A stretch of 64,000 nt of DNA from Erodium maritimum (taxonomy: Eukaryota; Streptophyta; Magnoliopsida; Geraniales; Geraniaceae), in contig OY997590.1 of the NCBI GenBank assembly GCA_963921825.1, positions 38,643,039-38,707,038 on the forward strand, written 5' to 3'. A model generated the notes under the pieces. It saw nothing but the letters and a program-made list of their open reading frames with translations. It was not told where the DNA came from and did no database searches. A program made the translations under genes and the position numbers. Shown in pieces: positions 34,925-46,510 of the stretch; the stretch's first letter is position 1, and the number at the start of each line of letters is the position of its first letter.

Positions 34925-35639
34925 ATAGGGACAATCGTTGGCACTACCTCTTCCCAACGCAACGGAAACTTTGGTATGGTAGTGGAAGAAAGGAGCGGAA
35001 TCCGGTCCGCATTCGACAATAGGAGTAGCGGTAGTTCCTGCACACATAGGGTCTCCTTACCGAGGCAGACTTGCATTATACCGGTTCTGAGGTCCCCAAC
35101 AAGCGGTGACCTAGGGCCATCATCATTGGTTCTTAGGAGAGAGAAGGTGAACGAAGGAGAGGACGCCTTGATCATCCCATCCAGCAACTACAAAGCCCCT
35201 AAGGTTTTTGGCAGGCAACCTCGCCTCACCTTCGGTCGTGGATGATCAGGGATTACCATGTCCGACTCAAACGCCACCAACACCAGGGATGGAAGAGGAG
35301 CCAGCAGTGGTAATTGCATCGGTGAAGGTTGGGGCAACAGAGAGTCCGTGATTGGGGTTTGCAACTTCTTCTTCCGATGGCCCTTTAAAAGACTTACCAG
35401 AAGTCGCGAGGGGCATGGAGGAGGAACACCTGTCATCACCATGGATGTTCGGCCAAACGGCGACGGGACAGGCTCAGGCGGCGACATGGCAGGCTCAGTA
35501 GGAAATGGTGCGGCGTGGTCAGACGACAACAATAACATTGGAGATGTAGGGTTAACATCTTCTTCGGAACAAAGACGCGAATGATATACGATGATGACAG
35601 AGATACAGAAACACATGTCCCTTAGGATTTGTTCTCTAC

Positions 35640-36710
35640 TAGTGAGAGAGAATTGTGTAATTATTGTTTTATTATATTAATCAGAAACACGTATATAAAA
35701 GGGAAAATTATTAATAAGTCCATCATGATTGTTAATATATTATCGGGCGACCTTTGAATCTAAAACTTATTTGGTTGCCTAGTAAATTATCTGTAGGAAG
35801 ACAATAAAACTTCCAAATTAAGTAATGGTTTGAATAAGTTAGATACAAATCTATGGGGGAAAGCAACCAAAAGAAAGGGATTCAATAATTGTGCTTAGAT
35901 TTTGATGAATAATATAAAGAGAAGGATGGACCCTTGAATTTAGAGGATAAAAGTGGGGGCTTGAATTTGAAAGCTTATGTTGTGCCGAGTGGTTACTTGT
36001 CCACCAAATATACTAACATGCTAAAAGTTGTGTCTCTCATTCATTGTGCTTTTTAAAGAATGCTGTCTCTTCTTTTTCCCCTTCACGTTCAAAACAACTT
36101 TCAAATGGCGGACACGTTTCACAAGGAGGTTTAGGTTATTTCTTAGTGAAGAAGAAACAACCATATACATCTGCATGCGTTTTATTTAGACTCTCAATAT
36201 TATCATTATTAAGAAATTTTTAGGTACAGTACCGATCACATTGCTTGTTTCTTGGCAGCTGGATAGTTAGAAAGGCCCTAAAACCAGATGAATCAAATTC
36301 TATATTATTTTTAGTGGATGGGAACATCTATTCGTCAAATGGGTTTGAAACAAAAACCACTCACATAATTAATTAAGCAAGAGAGCCCTAATTCAAACCA
36401 ACACACACTCCATGCTAAAAGTATAATATTGATTGTTTGGTTTAGGAAACATGTCACATATTTTTTATATGCCGTCAAACGATAACAACAGATACACAGT
36501 CAAACATAAGATCATTTACATTCAAAATGAAAGATATATCACTTGAGTCAAGCACAAAGTGGGGTGATAATATAACATTATCTATGTATCAAGTATGGGG
36601 CGACCGACATAAATACTCATACCATGCTTCCGGTGAATTCTGAACATTTTTTATTCTTAAATCATAATATAGTTGAACTTCACCATGAGTAGAGTTCCAG
36701 AGGGACCATA
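35640..36710. other. Spacer, nothing recognised
   Basis: AT-rich sequence with no long frame, no inverted ends and no repeat that I could match elsewhere in the window. It ends at the target site CCATA of unit C. Confidence 0.4.
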
Positions 36711-38329
36711 TGTAAGAACCACTCCCAGTCAACGTCAGTTAAATCGACGAAAAATAGGAAAATTTAAAAAAATTGGACAAACACCTAAATGAACCTAAAT
36801 TTGACCCCGAGGGTCATATCCGACTTAAGTTGACCCCGATATCGACCAAAGTGAGTTCGTGGGGACTCAGGGCAACTTTTTGACCAATTTGGGAAAGGTT
36901 GACTTTTTGCCGGAAAAGTCAACCGAGCGACGTTTTGGTCCGTTCGAGGCCCGTTTTGGATCCAAAAAACTTATCCGTCGTCACAGCGGTCTTAGTTGGA
37001 CCGTTTTCCTGTAGAACGCGAAGTTTCGTAAATTCTTGGAAATTGGGCCCGCACGGGGCCCGAGATGGTCGAATTTCGCGAATCTGATTGAAAAATATCT
37101 ACAAAGATATTTTTCTAACTTATGGGACCCACAAGACACTTGTCATAAATGTCGTGGTGGTTGGTTTTTAAAATAAAGAAAAAGAATTAAGAGTGGTAGT
37201 TTTGTAAATAAGAGATTGTTGTGTTTTTAAAACAAAATAAAGAGAAAGAGATGAGAGATGTTCGGCCATTTGAGAAAAATGAGAGAAGGAGAGAGAAAGT
37301 AGAGAGAGGAAGAAGAAGAAGGAGAAAAGAGAAGAGTTGTGTCGATTTCTCGACGATCCGACGGACGGGTCGTCTCAATTCTCGCGTATTCGTCATCCCC
37401 TCGTCATTCCCTACGGTAAGAACCCGTCTTTTTCTCATTTTGGAACGTTTGAATATTAGGGTTTGAGTTTAAATGGGTTGATTAAGGTTAGGTTAAGGAT
37501 TGGAGTTCGTTAGGAACGTTTTGGGGCGAAAAGGAACGTTTTCCATTGAGGCCATGTGGGGCCCACTTGGCCGGGCCTCGGGTTTTTCGTGTTCAGGTAG
37601 TCTTGGACGATCCCCAAGTCGATAATTCACACCCAAAACGAATTATGGAATTAAATTGTGAAAGTTAGAAATTTCGGGTTTAGAAATTTTAAACGCGAGT
37701 TAAATCGCTCGGAAGTCGGAAATTGATTCCGTTGATTGCATTGGAACCTTTGAATTATTCTAAGATCGTAAAAACGAAAACGGGAATTTCCGGAGCCCCG
37801 GAAGGGCGTTATCCAATCCCGGGCAGATTCGCTGAGCCGGGCGAATCGGGCCTTTCCGGGCCCGTTGTTGACAATGTCGAGTAATTGGGAAGTTTGGGAG
37901 TGATCGACATTACCGGGGTTGCTTTTAGGCGTCTAATTCTTTAAAATTCAGCTTTTCCTGCGAACTTAAAAAGTGTTCTAATTGTGTTCATGTTAGATCG
38001 TGTCGTCGACCGCGGAAAGGGGAGGCTAGGCGAGTGATCACGAGCACGCCGGAGCTTGGGCGTGGACTTTTGGGAAAGCGTTACGAGATAGGGAAAAGTA
38101 GCCGGATCTCGGCCTTGACTAGGGAAAGTTAACAATAGAAATGCATGTGACACCTAGTGGTGTCGTAGGATAAGTAAGTTTATCGAACACTAGAAATGCA
38201 GGCGACACGTAGTGGTGTCGTATGATACGTGAACGTATCGAACAATAGAAATGCATGTGACACTTAGTAGTGTCGTAGGATAAGTGAACATATCGAACAA
38301 TAGAAATACTGGTGGCATTTGGTTGTGCC

Positions 38330-38730
38330 CGGAGGTTGATTGAATTGTTTGTGTTTGTGGGTGGCCATGAGTGCCTTTGGGGAGTTGAACCCGTATTTTA
38401 CTGTTTGTGTGTCGTGGGTGGTCAGGTGTGCCTTTGGGGTGTTGAACCCGTATTTTACTGTTTTGGTGTCGTGGGTGGCCATGTGTGCCTGTGGGGTGTT
38501 GAACCCGTATTTTTACTGTCTGTGTGTCATGGGTGGCTGTGTGTGCATGTGGGGGTGTTGAACCCTTATTTTTAATGTTTGTGTGTCGTGGGTGGCCGTG
38601 TGTGCCTGTGGGGTGTTGAAATCGTATGTTACTGTTTGTGTGTCGTGGGTGGCCATGTGTGCATGTGGGGTGTTGAACCCGTATGTTATTGTTTGTGTTT
38701 GTGGGTGGCCATGAGTGCCCATGGGGAGTT
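38330..38730 (+). repeat. About 60-bp minisatellite array in unit C
   Basis: About seven units built on GTGTGTCGTGGGTGGCCATG and GTGTTGAACCCGTATTTTAC. Homologous to the 58-60-bp arrays of units A, A2, B and D. Confidence 0.85.
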
Positions 38731-38854
38731 GAGCCCGTATTTGGTTGACTGACGTGCCGAGTGGTAGTTAGTCGTGTTGTCGTATTCTTTTCCTTTCCTT
38801 TGCGGGGTATTGTGTGCCTTTTGGTTGTGACTGTGATTGTTCTGGTGGTACTGT

Positions 38855-39450
38855 TGAGCTATGCCCGATGGGTGTGTCGTAATCTCCAATGTGTGGTCGG
38901 TAAAGAGCAGAGGGATGTGGTCCCCGTAGGTGAGTAGCACCTTCCGGCGTGTGATTGGTAAAGTGCTAAGGTTAGAGCTGTGCCCGAGGGGTGTGTCGTA
39001 CTCTCCAATGCGTGGTCGGTAAAGAGCAGAGGGTTGTGGTCCCCGTAGGTGAGTAGCACCTTCCGGCGCGTGATTGGTAAAGTGCTAAGGTTAGAGTTGT
39101 GCCCGAGGGGTGTGTCGTACTCTCCAATGCGTGGTCGGTAAAGAGAAGAGGGTTGTGGTCCCCATAGGTGAGTAGCACATTCCGGCGCGTGATTGGTAAA
39201 GTGCTAAGGTTAGAGCTGTGCCCGAGGGGTGTGTCAAACTCTCCAATGCGTGGTCGGTAAAGAGCAGAGGGTTGTGGTCCCCGTAGGTGAGTAGCACCTT
39301 CCGGCGCGTGATTGGTAAAGTGCTGAGTCTAGATTTATGCCCGAGGGGTGTGTCGTACCCTCTGGTGCGCGGTCGGTAAAGAGCAGAGGGCTGTGGTCCC
39401 CATCAGGTGAGTAGCACCTTCCGGCGCGTGATCTGTAAGGTGCTGAGGCT
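38855..39450 (+). repeat. 119-bp minisatellite array in unit C
   Basis: Five units with a period of 119 bp, each containing TGTGCCCGAGGGGTGTGTCG, GTGGTCGGTAAAGAGCAGAG and GTGAGTAGCACCTTCCGGCG. It occupies the position held by the 62-bp array in units A and D, but is unrelated to it in sequence. Four minus-strand frames with the same start sit exactly 119 bp apart; they are repeat by-products. Confidence 0.88.
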
Positions 39451-39983
39451 TGTGGTTGTGGTTTGCGTGACTTTCATCACTTCTGTGTTGTGTTCTTTGA
39501 GGTCGTCATTACGGTGTCGGGTCCACATTACGTGTACGGGTGTTTAGTTTGGTTGGGGAAAGTAACATTTTTCGTGTGACAGTCGGGTTACTTGAGTCTG
39601 GGGATAGTAGTCCCCGGTGTTTTGTTTGTTGGTTGGTGTTTCCGACATTTCTGCTAGTATGTCGTAGTCAGTCTGGTATCCGTGGTGGTGAGCAAACGCT
39701 CACCCCTAGCTGCTTCTCCTACAGGTACTGGTCGTGAGACGGACTAGGAGAGCTCTCGAAGCTTGAAGAGCTGGGAGCGGGAGTCCGGGTCTTTGGGAGT
39801 TTAGTGACGTACGCTTTGGTTTTTGTCCGCTTGTTTTAGACGTATTTTAAGTTGTACAATATTATTTTGATTAACTCAAAGTGGTGATTTTAAGCGGTTT
39901 ATTAAAATGTTTGAAATTTGTTTATTTGTTTCACCGTTCGCGTTCCGGGTTCGCTTCTACTGAATTCGGGGCGTGACACCATA

Positions 39984-42753
39984 TACATGCAAAAACATAA
40001 AGACTCAACACAATCATTTTAATGACTAGAAAACCAAATATTAAACTTTAAGAATAACGTCGATTCTAAACTTATGTAGAACGGTCATCTGTAATTCTTA
40101 AGTGAAGTCAATCTTTTGTGACAATGGCTAGCTCAAAAGTGATATATGTTTATAAAAAGTACCAATCACGTGTAAAATAAGCGTGAAAGATGGTTTTCCT
40201 TGTAAAAATACCACATTTATGCTATATTTTTTTATAACAAAATATCACTTTTGTGTTAGGATCTGTCACAAAATATCGACCTCAATTAAGAAGTGATAAC
40301 TAAAGATTACAGAAGGTCCGGAAACAACGTTTTTCCTAAACTTTAATTATCAATGCTCACGGATAATCAATCATAACTTTGTTAAGAAAATGTAAAAGAG
40401 GGATAGACACGAAAGTCATTCCTTTTTTTTTCTTTTCTTTTTTTTAGTATAATGAAGAGTTCATTTTTATTATGAAAAACACAAGAAAGGTTTAGACATA
40501 GATTCATATCTTTCGGACAGATCCGAGACGCTGATTTTGAAACAATAATTGCTGTTTTTCATTGCAACTTTGAAATTTAGTAAAACACATAAAAAAATGC
40601 ATGCAAATGATAACTATGCCAAGTATATATGTAGGGGATCTGGCCTTATTCATGTGAGTATGTGCATCTATCACTTCTCATGTCTTAATTCGGGAACACC
40701 TATGTTGTCCTACGAACATGTTGGTCCCTCGGTTGAGATCCTTTGGGGCAGGTGACAATTAAGTCAACCATCTGAGGAGGTTTCTAGGAGAAGGAGGAGT
40801 GGGATCAGGGAGCATAGCGCTTTAACTCATCTACATCACGCGATCATCAATACCCATGTTTGTCGCTTCTAGGCTCTGTCTCATTGATACTGCTTCCTAA
40901 ACCACAGTATAAGTGAGCCACCATATGACCACCCACCAACACCTCTGGCCTCCACAAACCACAAGAGAACAACTCCATAGTCGCACCGATCTTGAGACCT
41001 GCAAAAAAGATAAAAACTCGAGCATGTCGCCCAGAAGTCGGGTGGTCGAGCGATGAATCTTCAAGAGAGATGAACACAACATGTATGCTGAAAGGAAATA
41101 ACTAGAGATAGAAAGGGATCAAAGAGAAAGAGCCACTTCCAGAGGCGGTGGCGACGACGAGGGCTGAGAGGTCCTATCAGCGGAGTGTTTTACTAATCAG
41201 AAGTGTTTTCACGAAAGTTATTCTTAATATACTATTGTCACCGAGAATTAAATATAACTTCACTAATCAATATCACTTAAAGCACGAACAATGGGTAGGC
41301 CGATTTGGTCTAATGCAATGTCTAATTATTTTCATCTTTCTTTAATTAGTGGGTCTAACTGTATCGAATGTCATGGTGGAAATAGAAAAATAGGGTCTAA
41401 TTCCACAAAACAAGCCAAAATTACATAAATGTCATTGTTCGGGAAAACATTTATTTAACTGAATGTAACTACGATTGACCACATTTTCACAATAAAACCA
41501 TTAATTAAATTATGAAATATTAAATTAATTAAATTAAAAAAGATGAAATCACCCGGTCGTATATTAAGGAAATATTTATTTTGAGCATATATATGAAAAC
41601 TTTTATTGAATGGAAAACTTAAACATACATAGATAGGTACAAATTGGAAAGGAAAAGAGCGAAGCCTATTTCTAGTCCATTAACATCGAACGCTGACTAT
41701 AACAAAATGTACGGCTATGCTAGGGATAGCCGGTAGGAGGCCAGTGCCTCAGTTGTAGTGGTAGTCGGTAGGAGGCCAGATCTTTAGGGAGCGAGATCGC
41801 GTGGAAGGTAACAAGTGGATCGGGACCGATCATCAAGTTGGAGGAGCTGTTGTTACCGAGTGTATTGAGGCAAGGGAAATCTATGGAAACCATGAAAGAT
41901 GGTGGAGGAGACGACACGGACCAAGACCGTGGATTTAAATGATTGAGCAGTGAAGACAATGAGGGTTAGCACGAGCGAGAGAAAAGGGTGGAGGAGGAGA
42001 AGTGGAGGTGATCGGAAAAAGACCTAGTATTGACTGACAAATTGCAGAGAGAAAGAGACTCCTTTGAGAGACGATTTTTTTGGCTGGTATAAGAATTAAG
42101 GAAATATTAAATTACCCGATCTTAAATTACAATTTCATAAATTACCTAATCTTGAATTAAGAAAATATTAAACAACAATCTTAAATTAAAAAAATATTAG
42201 ATTAATTTTAATATGAAATATAAATTTAAAACTAATTAAAATACGAAATCACCTAATCTCCCTTAAAGAAATATAAATTATATAATCATAAATTATAAAA
42301 CATTAAATTAACCTATCATCGATTTAAAAAGATTGAATTAATTAAAATACGAAATATTAAATTAAAAAAATCTGAAATTTCCTACTCTTATTAAAAAGTA
42401 TTAAATTACCAAATATTTAATAAGTAAATGATTATGCAACGTGATGATTCGACATCGAAAGGCACAAAAAGCCGACGTTGTAAGGACATCAACGACTTTG
42501 TATAAACCTGATTTGACCCATTTTTTAGGGCTTTTGAGGCTGAACCGACGAACCGAATCTACCCCACGGTTGGTGCTCTTAGAGTATCCGTAGTGGGTCT
42601 ATTACCACCGTTGATTATGTCGGAAAATTCAAAAAGTTGCTTCGAAACTCCGATTCTTGATCGAAGGCGTCATCGAATCTACGGGTCTTGAATGTGTGAC
42701 AACAAATTCCTCGATGCTGACACCTCTTGCATTCGACGAGATTCGACCCGCTG
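39984..42753. other. Spacer, no gene recognised
   Basis: AT-rich DNA without a supported gene. About 41340-41460 is an inverted, diverged match to 51020-51140 (shared block TTACATAAATGTCATTGTTCGG-like), so it is a dispersed repeat. About 42090-42430 consists of degenerate repeats of AAATATTAAATTA and CCTAATCTTAAATTA type. A short duplicated GTCGGTAGGAGGCCAG lies at 41727-41778. Confidence 0.4.
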
Positions 42754-43319
42754 TGTCAAGCCCCAATTTCAGGAAACCGAACTCAGGACGCGAACGTTTT
42801 AAAAACAATAAAACAATGAAACCTGTTTTGGATAAACACTTTAAAATCTCCATTTAATTAATCAAAATAATATTTACAACTTAAAAAACATGTCCCAACA
42901 CGTGGACAAAAGTACAAGGTATCCGTCACTAGACTCAAAAGAATGGACCCGGACTCCGCTCCTAGCTCCACAAGCTTCGAGAGCTCCCCTAGTCCGTCCT
43001 GTGATGGAAAAGCAGCTAGGGGTGAGCGTTCGCTCACCACCACGGATAACAGACTGACTACGACATAATTAGCAGGCAATGCCGGTAACACCAACAACAA
43101 ACTCAACTCTGGGGATCACTGTCCCCAACTCAAGTACTCTGACTGACAAACCACCCACGGTGACCTTCCTCGAATGACTCAACACTCAAACACGTAAGTA
43201 GACCGACACAACGATCACGACCTCTTCTAAGGAAACAAAAGAAACTACGCAACACCAAACAAGATCACAAAGGATCGCACACCAAACAAGATCACAAAGG
43301 ATCGCAAACCAGCCGTTCA

Positions 43320-43640
43320 GTAACCAATTCTATTTCTCTCACCCTTTCCGATCCCAGTCGGGCCAGGCGGTCGACCTGTCAGTAACCATCTATGTATCTC
43401 GCCCTTTCCGATCCCAGTCGGTCCAGGCGGTCGACCTGTCTTAGTAATCTCTCTGTCCTTCGCTCTTTCCAACACAAAGTCGGTCCAGGCAGTCGACCTG
43501 TCTTACAACTTCTCTGTCCCTCGCTCTTTCCAACACAAAGTCGGTCCAGGCAGTCGACCTGTCTTACAACTTCTCTGTCCCTCGCTCTTTCCGATCCCAG
43601 TCGGTCCAGGCAGTCGACCTGTCTCAGTAACCTCTCTCAC
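43320..43640 (-). repeat. About 62-bp minisatellite array in unit D
   Basis: Five units, each with TCCGATCCCAGTCGG or TCCAACACAAAGTCGG followed by GTCGACCTGTC. Inverted homologue of the array at 5529-5858 in unit A. Confidence 0.85.
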
Positions 43641-43679
43641 TCAGGTAACCACAATCACAATCACAAGCAAGTTCAACAA

Positions 43680-44420
43680 ACAGCAACAACACAGGTTCAG
43701 CACTCCACAGGCACTCATGGCCACCCAAGCCACCAACCACAAAACACGGACTCAACAGCTCCACGGGCACTCACGGCCTCCCAAGACACACCAACGATAA
43801 AGACACGGGTTCAACAACCCCACAGGCACTCACGGCCTCCCAAGACACACCAACAGTAAGGACACAAGTTCAACAACCCCACGGGCACACACGGCCTCCC
43901 CAGACACCAACAATCAAACACGGGCCCTCATGGCAACCCAAGACTCAACAGTCAAACACAGGCTCTCATGGCCACCCAAGACTCAACAGTCAACCACGGG
44001 CTCTCATGGCCACCCAAGACTCGACAGTCAAACACGGACTCTCATGGCCACCCAAGACACACCAACAGTAACTCACGGGCTCAACAACCCCACGGGCACT
44101 CACGGCCACTCAAACTACCAACAGTAAAGACACGGGTTCACAACCCCACGGGCACACATGGCCACCCAAAACACCAAAGGTAAAGACACGGGTTCAACAA
44201 CCCCACGGGCACTCATGGCCACCCCAAACTCAACAATAATACACGCTCGCAACTTACCGAGACTCTAACTCGTAAGCCAGCCAAAGAATGCTTGCAACCT
44301 CCCTCGAGACTCTAACTCGGTCAGGCCAGCCAAAGACACCAACCTCAAAACACGGGCTCTCATGGCCACTCAAACACAAATAATAACACGGGCTCTCATG
44401 GCCACCCAAGACTCAACAGT
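43680..44420 (-). repeat. About 60-bp minisatellite array in unit D
   Basis: Ten or more variable units of GGCACTCATGGCCACCCAAG and CACGGGTTCAACAACCCCAC type, the longest version of this array in the window. The overlapping frames here are repeat by-products. Confidence 0.8.
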
Positions 44421-46510
44421 CAAACACGGGCTCTCAAGGCCACCCAAGACACCAATAAACAAACAACCTTCGGCTTAATCAAAGCCTCCAACAGTCCTAA
44501 TATCAACAGTTCCTCATTCAACCTCCGGGCATGATCATATGCCTCCAGTACTCCTAATATCGATAAGTTCACAAACAACCTCCGGGCATGGTCATATGCC
44601 TCCAGTAATTCTAACAACGATAAGTTCTCTGTTTCCTACTACACTACTAAGTGTCACATGCTTTTCCAATAATCACTACATTCCTGTATCATGCATTTCT
44701 ACTATTCGATAAACCTACTTAACCCACGACACCCCGATGTCACATGCAATTCTACTGTTAACTTTCTCTAGTCAGGGCCGAGATCCGGCTACTTTTCCCT
44801 ACCTCAACCGAAGAACACCCGCTACGTTTCCTAGCTGCTGACGTTCTGGCTCGCTACCTCCGGGCTTCACTTCGATCGAAGCCGGACGCTAAAGATAACA
44901 CGAAAGCCATAATTAGAGGCGGTTCCCAGGTTAATCTAAAGGTCACGATTAATCCAGTTTAAAACCGATAGTTGTCCTTTAAACTCGAGCGGGATAAAAG
45001 CGAGGTCACGGCGAATCAGGTTTGAGTACCCGAGCACCGAAACCGGTGCATGTTTCCGAGGCACGATTCTCGAGGGACCGATTCAACGTTTCGCTTTCAC
45101 TCCGTTCTAAGTCCGGTTACCAGTTCAAACCCGAACGTTCAACCGTTCAAAACCATTTTTAAACCCAAATTGATTTTAAACTCTCTCCATTTTAAAGCTC
45201 TTCTATTTTCCATTTAAAACCCTTTCTTTCCCATTTTAAACCCCTTTTCTTTTCTTTTTCTTAAGCCTAACTTTTCATTTTAATACCTCTTTCATTTCAA
45301 TTTAAAACCCTTGATTTTGATCCAACCAAAATCCGATCCAAAGATTTTCTGTTTCAAATCAGTCCAGATCAATAACAATTTTACGTCCGAAATACAAAGG
45401 TCGAACTTTTATTCCAAATCTCGTTTTATTTTTTCACTGAAATTACAATACATTTTGTCGTTTCAAAAATAATCAAATCCGTCGCTCGGGACAAAACACA
45501 GAAGCCAAATAAAAGGAGACGAACGGTACGGAAAAATAAACCGGCCGCCGGCGAAGACGTCCCCGGCGACTAAACCCCCAGGCACGAACCTCACGTGGAG
45601 GGAAGGGCGGCTGGGCGGTGCACGGCGGGCTATGCGAACCCGTGTCTCCTCGGATCTGGGCGAGACCGGCGAGGAGGACCCCTTTTCGTTCCAGATCTGG
45701 AACGGCGGCAAGAGGGGCTTGGAGATGGGGTACCGGCGACGGCTCGGGACGAGGGCGTGGCCAGCAACTGGCTCGGGACGAGGATGAGGGCGGTCGGCGG
45801 CGGCGGACCATCAGGAGCGAAGAGGACGGCGCCGGCGAGTCCGTCTCGGTCCTGGCCGTGCACGGCGACGGCGATTCTCGAGCGTGGAGGCGCGACGGAG
45901 CTCGGGCGGCGGGTGGTGGTGGCGTGAGGTCGGCCGGGACCTCGCCTGAACGGGAGGGCGGCGTGGAGATCTGGATCGAGAGAGGGAGATCGAGTCAGAG
46001 ACGGAGGAGGCAGCGGTGGTGGCGTGGTGGCTTGACGGAGAGGGAAAAGGGGCGGCCGAGATCGACGTCGGCGAGAGAAGGAAGGGAGGTGGTTGCCGGT
46101 TGGACGGAGGAGAAGACGAGAGAGGAGAGGGTCGGGATCGGGAGAAAGAAGAGGGAGGCGGGAGGTCGACTGCGTGAGGAGAGGGGATTAGGGTTTCAGA
46201 GAAGGTATGGGGTTAAATACCCAGGCCTGACTCGAGTTGGGCCTCAGGTGGCTTGGGCCCAAGTACGGCTGGGCTGGGCTTGGCCTGCGCGCCGGGCCTG
46301 GTCCAGACCTGCTTTTTTTTATACACAAAACGAACTCGTTCCCTACCTCGACGTTATTATTTAATAATTTTAATCGTTAAATCCTTTTTTTTTCTCGGTC
46401 TTTACACGCTGAATCGTTGGCCACCGAATAGGAGCCAACACATGACGGGACAGGTACAAATAAATAAATAAAGAAAGTTAATTTTGTTAATTAATAATAC
46501 CCTGTCGAGT

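Larger units (their letters stand above)
31865..35616 (-). mobile_element. LINE ORF1-like (DUF4283) remnant, split by a solo LTR
   Basis: On the minus strand, between about 34900 and 34530, frames encode LGRLLVSRPP, AVGLMIKDIEPGVFGIYFAN and FNGHPLLLRDIDP, the pattern of the DUF4283 domain found in ORF1 of plant L1-type LINEs. Beyond the solo LTR (32843-34525) the same domain continues with LWVHTHGLPLRVFEP (about 32830-32780), the usual WV-x-GLP block. The remnant has stops and frame changes. Upstream, toward 35616, is a Pro-rich N-terminal part. No ORF2 was found next to it. The 3' end near 31865 runs into AATAAAATTCGATCC read on the minus strand. Confidence 0.55.
36711..39978 (+). mobile_element. 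Giant solo-LTR-like unit C
   Basis: This is the clearest copy of the first subfamily. It begins TGTAAGAACCACTCCCAGTC, ends GAATTCGGGGCGTGACA, and is flanked by the perfect 5-bp duplication CCATA (36706-36710 and 39979-39983). Length is 3268 bp. Parts: U3-like 5' end; purine-rich GAGAGAAAGTAGAGAG leader (about 37230-37340) ending at a donor-like CTACGGTAAGAACC; a middle block shared with A and B; two minisatellite arrays; and the conserved 3' end holding GCAAACGCTCACCCCTAGCT. No gag or pol. Confidence 0.82.
42754..46406 (-). mobile_element. Giant solo-LTR-like unit D
   Basis: On the minus strand it begins TGTAAAGACCGAG and ends GGGGCTTGACA. It is flanked by the perfect 5-bp duplication CGCTG (42749-42753 and 46407-46411). 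It is the longest copy at 3653 bp. It groups with A2: a TATTTAA box (plus 46213-46219) is followed by a GC-rich leader (about 46200-45540) and then the shared middle and 3' parts. Frames in the leader are open on both strands and low in complexity. No retroviral domains were found. Confidence 0.82.
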
